Shown here: positions 1-5,163 of the stretch, in pieces | Layout: every line of letters begins with the position of its first letter | Numbering within the stretch: position 1 is the stretch's first letter | Assembly: GCA_003251955.1 (NCBI GenBank) | Contig: QKDV01000161.1 | Location: forward strand, 1-5,179 | Reading direction: 5' to 3' | Source of the DNA: Methanospirillum hungatei | Lineage (GTDB): Archaea; Halobacteriota; Methanomicrobia; Methanomicrobiales; Methanospirillaceae | DNA length: 5,179 nucleotides | The notes under the pieces: model-generated | The model's database searches: none | What the model was told of the DNA's origin: nothing | Seen by the model: only the letters and a program-made list of their open reading frames with translations | Position numbers and translations under genes: made by a program

Positions 1-257
1 TAGGTGATGAGGAGATATGGATCGCGTGTATATGAAGAAAGAGCAGAAGATGGGATCCGGTTTGAGAGGTGGTATACTTTGGCAGTACTTACGATCCGAA
101 GGTCTACTTCTCCTCTCATTTGTAGCCCGTCCAGGTACTTTGCCACCGTTGTCCGGTGCATTCCAAGTACCTGTGAGATATCGGTGATAGACATGCCACG
201 CGGATGTTCTGCGAGTTGTTCCCGGATACGAATAAGTTCTTCCAGATCTCCGATCAT
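1..257 (-). CDS. HTH/PAS-type regulator or sensor, N-terminal part only (runs off the left edge)
   Basis: Reading leftwards from the ATG at 257-255, 85 codons are open to the window edge with no stop. Residues 5-18 form a leading helix. Residues 21-45 are a winged helix-turn-helix (MSITDISQVLGMHRTTVAKY), followed by a wing around 48-64 (RGEVDLRIVSTAKVYHLS). Residues 65-85 (SNRIPSSALSS to LLIT) resemble the linker that leads into a PAS domain in many Methanomicrobiales multi-PAS sensor proteins; this is recognised from memory. The start is well supported: a strong Shine-Dalgarno, GAGGTGA, lies at 270-264 with a 6-nt spacer. The probable role is a cytoplasmic DNA-binding protein with sensory PAS domains, possibly ending in a histidine kinase, but everything beyond residue 85 is unseen. 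It is divergent from acs across a 352-bp region holding paired dyads, so it may regulate itself or acs; that is inference. Confidence 0.85.
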   Translation of the reverse strand, partial: MIGDLEELIRIREQLAEHPRGMSITDISQVLGMHRTTVAKYLDGLQMRGEVDLRIVSTAKVYHLSNRIPSSALSSYTRDPYLLIT

Positions 258-289
258 TTTCCTTCACCTCACCTGGTCGTTTCTGGTTC

Positions 290-308
290 TGTATCTGTCG
301 TACATATT
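290..308. promoter_or_regulatory. Candidate operator, left arm of a 19-bp inverted repeat
   Basis: This sequence matches the reverse complement of 443-461 at 18 of 19 positions; the only mismatch is 295 against 456. The arm is itself a near-dyad: ATCTGT-CGT-ACATAT at 293-307 (one mismatch in a 6-3-6 palindrome). On the minus strand the arm contains GTACGACAGATAC, and a weaker relative, GTATGACATTAC, sits 17 nt upstream of it (320-309). It lies 33-51 bp upstream of the HTH-PAS start codon, where it could overlap that gene's promoter or leader. A binding site for a dimeric regulator is the simplest reading; the regulator is unknown. Confidence 0.5.
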
Positions 309-442
309 GTAATGTCATACTTCCAGATAAACCGTATCCTCTCTATCGCCCAATTAATATTTTATTGGATGGTTGTAATTTCTCGGTTTATAAGCCATTA
401 TTTCAGAAAATAATAGTAATTTATTCTTTTATTATCTAGGCG

Positions 443-461
443 AATATGTACGACATATACA
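443..461. promoter_or_regulatory. Candidate operator, right arm of a 19-bp inverted repeat
   Basis: This arm contains a perfect 6-3-6 palindrome, ATATGT-ACG-ACATAT, at 444-458, and is the mate of 290-308. It ends 1-2 bp before the candidate TATA element of acs (463-475), so a bound protein would sit over the usual BRE/TFB site. Such a position suits a repressor that blocks promoter assembly, or an activator that helps TBP/TFB binding. The dyad centres (300 and 451) are 151 bp apart, so DNA looping between them is possible. Confidence 0.5.
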
Positions 462-462
462 A

Positions 463-475
463 TTTATTAAATATG
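463..475 (+). promoter_or_regulatory. Candidate TATA box for the acs operon
   Basis: TTTATTAAATATG is the best archaeal TATA-like stretch upstream of acs on the plus strand. Archaeal transcription usually starts about 25 bp downstream of the box centre, which would put the start near 493-498 and give a leader of about 115 nt. Other AT-rich stretches nearby (for example 418-435) could also serve, so the assignment is tentative. Confidence 0.35.
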
Positions 476-496
476 GGTGTGTATAACTCCTGATCA

Positions 497-577
497 GATG
501 CTGCATACAATTCAAAACGTATAGTGCATCGTCCTGTCCTTTGATTACTCCAGAAAAGGGTCATGAAGGCGGGAGTA
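497..577 (+). promoter_or_regulatory. Possible structured 5' leader of acs (two hairpins)
   Basis: Hairpin 1 pairs GATGC (497-501) with GCATC (526-530) and ATAC (505-508) with GTAT (519-522). It has a 3x3 internal loop and a 10-nt apical loop rich in A. Hairpin 2 pairs TACTCC (546-551) with GGAGTA (572-577) around a 20-nt loop. Neither is followed by a T-run, so neither looks like a terminator. They do not cover the acs Shine-Dalgarno. I recognise no known riboswitch class. They may simply be chance pairings. Confidence 0.25.
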
Positions 578-609
578 TTGTTAACGATTAATCATGATGG
601 AGACAAATT

Positions 610-2499
610 ATGGCTGAAGATTTTGAAGTCAAACTTGAGAAGAAGGCATATATTCCTGACCCGCAGTACCTGGCAAACTCGGCACTGGGGGACTACAAAG
701 ATGCTTATGCACAATTCATCGCTGACCCTGATGGGTTCTGGGATGAGAAGGCCCGTGAGCTGAAATGGATGCGCCCGTGGGATAAGGTCCGGGAATGGAA
801 GCACCCCTATGCACAGTGGTTTACCGGTGCAACGTTGAACATCACCGAAAATTGTCTGGATCGCCATGTTAACAACGGTCGTCGGAACAAATTAGCGATC
901 ATCTGGCGTGGCGAGGACGGGACTGAAGAGGTACTGACCTACAGACAACTCTATCGCTCTGTCATGAGGTTTGCAAACGCCCTGAAGAGCCTAGGTGTGC
1001 AGAAGGGTGATCGCATCTGCTTTTACATGCCCTTTGTGCCTGAGCATGTAGTTGCCATCCTGGCATGTGCCAGAATCGGTGCTGTCCACTCGATTGTCTA
1101 TGCGGGTTTCGGTGCTGAAGCCCTCCACTCAAGGATACGGGATGCAAATGCGAAGATCGTGATAACAGCAGATGTTGGAAAACGCAGAGGTAAGACGATC
1201 CCACTCAAAAGTATCGTAGATGATGCTGTCCGGAATTCTCCAAGTGTTGAAAAGGTCATCGTACTCTGTAGAGAAAAATGCCCACTAGAACTGTACTCCG
1301 AACTGGAGGTTGATTACTACGGGATCCAGGAAGGGATGTCTGATGAATGTCCTGTTGAAGAGATGGATGCCGAAGATCCCCTCTTTATTCTGTACACCAG
1401 CGGAACCACAGGAACTGCCAAAGGGATCGTTCATGCCTGTGGCGGGTATATGGTCGGAACCCATTACACCTGTAAGTATATCTTCGACATCAAGGAGAAC
1501 GATGTCTACTGGTGTTCGGCTGATCCCGGCTGGATTACGGGCCACAGTTACATCGTGTATGGCCCGCTTTCTGTCGGTGCAACGGTGGTCATAACTGAAA
1601 CAACACCAGATTATCCTGATTATGGGATATGGTGGAGCATCATCGAGGAGTTCGGAGTATCGATCTTCTATACTGCCCCGACTGCAATCAGGATGTTTAT
1701 GCGAGTGGGTGAACAGTGGCCTGATAAATATGACCTGAGTTCTCTCAGGATCATTGGTTCAGTCGGAGAACCTCTCAACCCTGAAGCTTTTGAGTGGTAC
1801 TATCGAGTTATCGGTAAGAACAGATGTCCGATTCTGGATACCTGGTGGCAGACCGAAACAGGTATGCATATGATCACCACACCGCTTGGAATGCCGATGA
1901 AGCCAGGTTTTGCCGGTGTTCCAATCCCTGGTGTTGTTGCCGATGTTGTTGACAAGGATGGAAATCCGTTACCTCCAGGACAGGGTGGACTACTGGTAAT
2001 CAAGGAGCCATGGCCGTCAATGATGAGAACCGTGTATAACAATGATGAACGGTACCGGAAGTACTGGACGCAGATCAAGGATTATTACACCGTTGGTGAC
2101 CTTGCAGTCAAGGACGAGGACGGGTACATCATGATCCTGGGACGTTCTGATGATATCATTATTGTTGCGGGTCACAATCTCGGAACTGCGGAGGTTGAGT
2201 CTGCATTGGTTGAACATGAGGCAGTCGCAGAAGCAGCCGTTATCGGAGTCCCTGATGAGATCAAGGGTCAGGCAGTCAAGGCATTTGTTACACTGGTACA
2301 GGGATATGTACCAAGTCAGAAACTGGTGTCTGAACTGACATATCATGTGCGGATGAGTATTGGTCCGATAGCAATGCCAAATGCTATCGAGTTTATGGAT
2401 AAACTCCCCAAGACCAGGAGCGGTAAGATCATGCGTCGCCTGCTCAAGGCAAAAGAGATGGGTCTGGATCCAGGGGACATCTCAACACTGGAAGAGTAA
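610..2499 (+). CDS. acs: Acetyl-CoA synthetase, AMP-forming (acetate-CoA ligase)
   Basis: The enzyme makes acetyl-CoA from acetate, ATP and CoA through acetyl-AMP in the cytoplasm. In Methanomicrobiales this mainly feeds carbon assimilation. At 629 residues it is full length (about 630-650 is usual). Visible ANL motifs: P-loop YTSGTTGTAKGIVH (262-275); acetate pocket I309-T310 in WITGH, V385 in GSVGEP, and W413 in DTWWQTETG (410-418); ribose-binding D497; R512 and hinge D514 in LGRSDD; C-terminal LPKTRSGKIMRR (599-610) with catalytic K606, the lysine acetylated in bacterial homologues. Pocket residues match the acetate-specific set known from methanogen Acs. Two positions are odd: GHN (N523) replaces the usual GHR, and the P-loop has TA where KP is usual. 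The ATG at 610 has GGAG at 599-602 with a 7-nt spacer. The OFA transporter follows after 8 bp. Confidence 0.96.
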   Translation: MAEDFEVKLEKKAYIPDPQYLANSALGDYKDAYAQFIADPDGFWDEKARELKWMRPWDKVREWKHPYAQWFTGATLNITENCLDRHVNNGRRNKLAIIWRGEDGTEEVLTYRQLYRSVMRFANALKSLGVQKGDRICFYMPFVPEHVVAILACARIGAVHSIVYAGFGAEALHSRIRDANAKIVITADVGKRRGKTIPLKSIVDDAVRNSPSVEKVIVLCREKCPLELYSELEVDYYGIQEGMSDECPVEEMDAEDPLFILYTSGTTGTAKGIVHACGGYMVGTHYTCKYIFDIKENDVYWCSADPGWITGHSYIVYGPLSVGATVVITETTPDYPDYGIWWSIIEEFGVSIFYTAPTAIRMFMRVGEQWPDKYDLSSLRIIGSVGEPLNPEAFEWYYRVIGKNRCPILDTWWQTETGMHMITTPLGMPMKPGFAGVPIPGVVADVVDKDGNPLPPGQGGLLVIKEPWPSMMRTVYNNDERYRKYWTQIKDYYTVGDLAVKDEDGYIMILGRSDDIIIVAGHNLGTAEVESALVEHEAVAEAAVIGVPDEIKGQAVKAFVTLVQGYVPSQKLVSELTYHVRMSIGPIAMPNAIEFMDKLPKTRSGKIMRRLLKAKEMGLDPGDISTLEE

Positions 2500-2507
2500 G
2501 GTACACC

Positions 2508-3764
2508 ATGAGGGAGTATCCGGATCAGGATCTGCAGATCCTTTGGATGCCTGCAGATAAAGGCAGATGGCTTTTGGTCCTCTTTGGGATGATCCTCAAC
2601 CTCTGCCTTGGAAGTATCTATTCGTGGAGTGTGTTTGTCGGTCCACTGGCAGACTACTTCACAAAAACCCTTCATCAGCAGGTGAGTGCCGGAGAACTGC
2701 TCATGCCGTTCTCGGTATTTCTTGCTTGTTTTGCCCTGGCAATGCCCCTAGTTGGCAAGTCATTGGACAAGTACGGGCCCCGCCTGATCATCATTTCAGG
2801 CGGTCTCCTCACCGGGATTGGGTGGCTAATGGCATCCATGGCGTCTTCTGTGCAGATGCTCTCGGTTATGTATGGGGTTATTGGTGGTCTGGGTGTGGGA
2901 ATAGCATATGGTGCTCCGGTAGCTGTTGCTGCCCGGTGGTTTCCTGACAGACGTGGTCTTGCAGTTGGACTGGTTCTACTTGGGTTTGGCTTTTCAGCCT
3001 TTCTTACAGCCAACCTTTCCGGGTTCCTCATCTCTGTAGCCGGTGTGATGGAAACCTTCAGGATCTTCGGGATAGTATTCATTATCCTTGCCGTGCTCCT
3101 CGCCCTCCCTCAGAGGTTTCCGCCTCCCGGGTGGAAACCGTTCGATTGGGAACCTCAACAGAGTTCACCGCAGGATCAAACCAGAGAATTTACGCTCTCT
3201 GGAATGGTGAGGACCAGGGCATTTTACGGGTTATGGTTCTGTTACTTTATCGGATGTCTATCAGGTCTCATGGCGATCTCTATCGCAAAGCCGGTTGGCA
3301 CTGAAATTGCACATATTTCCCCTGTACTTGCGACGATACTGGTGGGGTTCTTTGCCATATTCAATGGTGGAGGCAGACCTGTCTTTGGGTTCCTGGTTGA
3401 TCGCATAACGGTCAGGACCGTGTCAATGGTGTCATTTGTACTTATAATGGGTGCATCAGTACTGATCACACTCTCACCGTCAGTTCCAGTGTATATCATC
3501 TCGTTTGCGGTACTCTGGGGATGCCTTGGTGGGTGGCTTGCAATTGCCCCAACTGCAACAGCCGGATATTTTGGAACCGGAGATTATCCCAGGTGTTATG
3601 GGGTGGTCTTTCTGGCTTATGGTGCAGGTGCAATTGCCGGTCCGCAACTTGCAGGATATATAAAGAATGTTTCAGGGTCGTACATCGGTGTCTTCCCGGT
3701 GGTGACAGTTCTGGCTCTGGTTGGAATGGTCATAGCATATCTGATGGTTAGACACCCTGAGTAA
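2508..3764 (+). CDS. OFA-family major facilitator transporter (candidate acetate/monocarboxylate carrier)
   Basis: This is a 418-residue membrane protein with about 12 hydrophobic helices and a hydrophilic central loop around 200-235. OFA (oxalate/formate antiporter) hallmarks are visible: NLCLGSIYSWSVF in helix 1 (31-43), MFS motif A GKSLDKYGPR (83-92), PPPGWKP at the start of the central loop, and NGGGRPVFGFLVDR (286-299) at helix 8. R290 probably corresponds to the substrate-binding Arg of OxlT (Arg272). In helix 11 the family's AKG, with OxlT's second substrate-binding residue Lys355, reads AYG (Y371), arguing against oxalate. It starts 8 bp after the acs stop with only a weak AGGT ribosome site overlapping that stop, suggesting co-transcription and perhaps translational coupling with acs. 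From this context I infer uptake of acetate or another small monocarboxylate; formate or pyruvate remain possible. An alternative start, M14 (2547), has no ribosome site. Confidence 0.88.
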   Translation: MREYPDQDLQILWMPADKGRWLLVLFGMILNLCLGSIYSWSVFVGPLADYFTKTLHQQVSAGELLMPFSVFLACFALAMPLVGKSLDKYGPRLIIISGGLLTGIGWLMASMASSVQMLSVMYGVIGGLGVGIAYGAPVAVAARWFPDRRGLAVGLVLLGFGFSAFLTANLSGFLISVAGVMETFRIFGIVFIILAVLLALPQRFPPPGWKPFDWEPQQSSPQDQTREFTLSGMVRTRAFYGLWFCYFIGCLSGLMAISIAKPVGTEIAHISPVLATILVGFFAIFNGGGRPVFGFLVDRITVRTVSMVSFVLIMGASVLITLSPSVPVYIISFAVLWGCLGGWLAIAPTATAGYFGTGDYPRCYGVVFLAYGAGAIAGPQLAGYIKNVSGSYIGVFPVVTVLALVGMVIAYLMVRHPE

Positions 3765-3766
3765 CC

Positions 3767-3774
3767 TCTTTTTC
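3767..3774 (+). terminator. Candidate oligo-T terminator after the acs-OFA pair
   Basis: TCTTTTTC lies 2 bp after the transporter stop codon. Archaeal polymerase often terminates at short T-runs without a hairpin. Five consecutive T is modest, and the next gene starts only 27 bp later, so leaky or no termination is equally possible. Confidence 0.3.
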
Positions 3775-3800
3775 AAACAGTATTATCCGGGTGATCTGCA

Positions 3801-4100
3801 ATGAGTACTCAAATATCCGGTGGCGTGAATGAAACCGGATTGATTTGTGTGTCTGATATTATGCCTGAAAGAAATGATGGGAAGAGCCGTGGTTCGATTC
3901 ACTCTGGTCTTTGTGTAGATATTATTCAGAAACAAGATCAAAGATCAGGAAAAAAGACCAGGGGAGTGGTGAGTGAGATCCTTACTAATTCGTCCTTTCA
4001 TCCCCATGGGATAAAAGTCCGCCTTAAAGACGGAAAAGTTGGCAGGGTTTGTGCGATAGTGTGTGAAGAAACCTTTTCTCAAAACCACACGCCGGAATAA
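3801..4100 (+). CDS. YwbE-like (DUF2196) small protein with N-terminal extension
   Basis: Residues 31-83 match the short YwbE family as I remember it: GSIHSGLCVDIIQKQDQ, RSGKKTRGVVSEILTNS, then HPHGIKVRLKDGKVGRV, a compact all-beta-looking module. Its biochemical function is not established; the basic Gly-rich beta pattern could suit nucleic-acid binding, but that is speculation. Bacillus YwbE is only about 64 residues; here some 30 extra residues precede the core and about 16 follow it. The start at 3801 is preferred because GGTGAT at 3790-3795 gives a 5-nt spacer. The in-frame ATG at 3861 (M21) would give a more family-like length but has no ribosome site. It lies 36 bp behind the transporter on the same strand, so it could be read through from acs, yet nothing ties it to acetate metabolism. 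Confidence 0.82.
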   Translation: MSTQISGGVNETGLICVSDIMPERNDGKSRGSIHSGLCVDIIQKQDQRSGKKTRGVVSEILTNSSFHPHGIKVRLKDGKVGRVCAIVCEETFSQNHTPE

Positions 4101-4271
4101 CCATAGTGTTATCAAAAAATTACGCCATCTGAAAATGGTGATGAATATCTAACTTTTAGACGATCTCCCTGTTCAAATGTTGATCTATCCTGGAATGAAT
4201 GAATTGTGTTATGCGCGGAAGACCCTTGTAATTTTTACCCTATCATATCCTAGCAGAATATGAGTGATTTA

Positions 4272-4277
4272 TTTTTT
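4272..4277 (+). terminator. Candidate oligo-T terminator after the YwbE-like gene
   Basis: A run of six T sits in a T-rich context (ATTTATTTTTTGTTT, from 4267). No stable GC hairpin precedes it, which is normal for archaeal intrinsic termination. It lies 171 bp after the YwbE-like stop codon, so an earlier T5 at 4232-4236 may act first. Confidence 0.3.
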
Positions 4278-4354
4278 GTTTACTCTTTGCTTAGTACTGA
4301 TGCGCGAAGCCTGATATGATTGCACCTGTCAGATAGATACTGGATATCTGGTAT

Positions 4355-4360
4355 AGGAGG
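4355..4360 (+). promoter_or_regulatory. Shine-Dalgarno directly abutting the start codon
   Basis: AGGAGG is a near-perfect ribosome site, but it touches the ATG at 4361 with no spacer, where 5-9 nt is usual. A stop codon (TAG, 4334-4336) lies upstream in frame with no start codon in between. The next in-frame ATG is at 4394, which has no ribosome site and would remove the N-terminal arginine ahead of the hydrophobic core. The ATG at 4361 therefore remains the best start despite the odd spacing. Confidence 0.5.
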
Positions 4361-5122
4361 ATGGCTGGTACGATCTGCCTGCGAATAGTTCTGATGTCAT
4401 TGATGTGTCTGGTACTCTTATGTACTGTCACTATTGGAGATGAGATCAGAGAGAAATATAACGATATTACAAACGATAGTCCGAATCAGGTGATCATCGA
4501 CTCTGATTCTCATGATGTGGAGATCGGTGATGAGATTATTCTTAAAGGGATTATTGATAAATCGCTAATTGGTGGAGCACCTTCAGATGTGGTTATTTTG
4601 ATTTCTGCTCCTGAAGGAAGTCTTGCTGAAACTTTTATTCTGTCATCTCCTGATCAGCATGGAATGTTCTTCTATAAACTCCCTGCAGATGTGGGAGGTA
4701 TGTGGGGATTTGAAGCTTTATACAACGGAGTCTATAGTCCCAAGATCATAGTTGATGTGGTTCCGTCAACAAAAACCGGAAAGACAACTCTCACTCTCTC
4801 TGGATGGCCGGCATATCCCCGAGTTGGTGATGAGGTAGTCTTCAAAGGCAGGCTCACTGATTCATCCGGAAAAGGTGTTCCAAACCGTGAAATTGGTTAT
4901 CAGTCCTATTCATCTGATAATTGGTCCGGTTCGAATGACAGTAATTCTGATATTGAATGGGATCCTCTGGGGTTCGATCAAACTGATGAGATAGGTGAGT
5001 ACAACTTTAAGATTCCGGTAATTCAGGAAGGTGGGATAAATGTACGTGTTCTCTTCCCCGGTGACGGGCAATATTCTCCATCTGAAAGTAAGGTAATCAG
5101 TCTAATGGGCAAGAATGCCTGA
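4361..5122 (+). CDS. Secreted protein with two tandem Ig-like domains
   Basis: I do not recognise a specific family. The 253-residue product begins with a signal-peptide-like segment: R8, then the hydrophobic stretch IVLMSLMCLVLLCTVTIG (about 9-26), with probable cleavage before DEIREKY. Two related beta-sandwich-like units follow, about residues 43-138 and 143-247. The clearest shared element is EIGDEIILKG (54-63) against RVGDEVVFKG (154-163), exactly 100 residues apart; both units end near a YSP (125-127 and 238-240). Domain 2 ends in FPGDGQYSPSES, typical of bacterial/archaeal Ig-like repeats, and has a Ser/Asn/Asp-rich insert at about 181-196. There is no C-terminal membrane helix or cell-wall anchor, so it is probably released or held non-covalently at the cell surface. 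The gene is noticeably more AT-rich than acs (sampled lines about 37-40% GC against about 53%). An adhesion or sheath role is speculation. Confidence 0.75.
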   Translation: MAGTICLRIVLMSLMCLVLLCTVTIGDEIREKYNDITNDSPNQVIIDSDSHDVEIGDEIILKGIIDKSLIGGAPSDVVILISAPEGSLAETFILSSPDQHGMFFYKLPADVGGMWGFEALYNGVYSPKIIVDVVPSTKTGKTTLTLSGWPAYPRVGDEVVFKGRLTDSSGKGVPNREIGYQSYSSDNWSGSNDSNSDIEWDPLGFDQTDEIGEYNFKIPVIQEGGINVRVLFPGDGQYSPSESKVISLMGKNA

Positions 5123-5155
5123 ACGGTATTATCATCCTTTTGTAAGACAGTATAA

Positions 5156-5163
5156 TTCTTTTT
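5156..5163 (+). terminator. Candidate oligo-T terminator after the Ig-like gene
   Basis: TTCTTTTT, followed by AAATTATT, lies 33 bp after the stop codon at 5120-5122; a weaker T4 is at 5137-5140. This fits archaeal oligo-T termination. No stem precedes it. Confidence 0.35.

Larger units (their letters stand above)
258..609. other. Divergent AT-rich intergenic region between the HTH-PAS gene and acs
   Basis: No convincing gene lies here; the short open frames lack family resemblance and overlap real genes. The region must carry promoters for both divergent genes. Its visible contents are the paired dyads at 290-308 and 443-461, a 7-bp AT-only inverted repeat (397-403 with 408-414), a minus-strand TATA-like CTTATAAA at 394-387, a plus-strand TATA-like element at 463-475, and two possible hairpins between 497 and 577. 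The stretch 340-475 is strongly AT-rich, typical of archaeal promoter DNA. Confidence 0.7.
4101..4360. other. AT-rich intergenic region with no gene seen
   Basis: No credible coding frame or RNA gene is visible in these 260 bp. The region has T-runs (4232-4236 and 4272-4277), weak dyads (4243-4248 with 4258-4263; 4242-4249 with 4313-4320), and an imperfect palindrome just before the next gene (4337-4354). It should contain the 3' end of the YwbE-like transcript and the promoter of the Ig-like gene, but no TATA box stands out clearly. Confidence 0.6.

Noticed and set aside
4..413. Plus-strand open frames (102 and 69 codons) over the left end
   Set aside because: They are antisense to a clear HTH-PAS reading frame with a strong ribosome site, and their products look low-complexity (Ser/Arg-rich) with no family resemblance.
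397..414. Perfect 7-bp inverted repeat ATTATTT / AAATAAT with a 4-nt loop
   Set aside because: It consists only of A and T in very AT-rich DNA, so chance is likely; it is mentioned within the intergenic entry but not called as a site.
563..763. 66-codon frame starting in the acs leader
   Set aside because: Most of it overlaps acs in another frame and its product has no recognisable features. The ATG at 563 lacks a ribosome site.
2675..3082. 135-codon minus-strand frame inside the transporter gene
   Set aside because: It is antisense to a protein with unmistakable OFA motifs; the Pro/Arg-rich product is a typical shadow.
4126..4143. GCCAT-CTGAAA-ATGGT hairpin after the YwbE-like gene
   Set aside because: The stem is only five pairs including a G:T pair and no T-run follows, so it is not a supported terminator.
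4211..4309. Near-identical direct repeats ATGCGCGGAAG (4211-4221) and ATGCGCGAAG (4300-4309)
   Set aside because: Only two short copies with an indel, no periodicity and no relation to a promoter element; not enough to claim a repeat.
4385..4425. Lipobox-like sequence in the Ig-like protein's signal peptide
   Set aside because: The cysteine in VLLC lacks the small residue normally found just before it, so a lipoprotein call is not supported.
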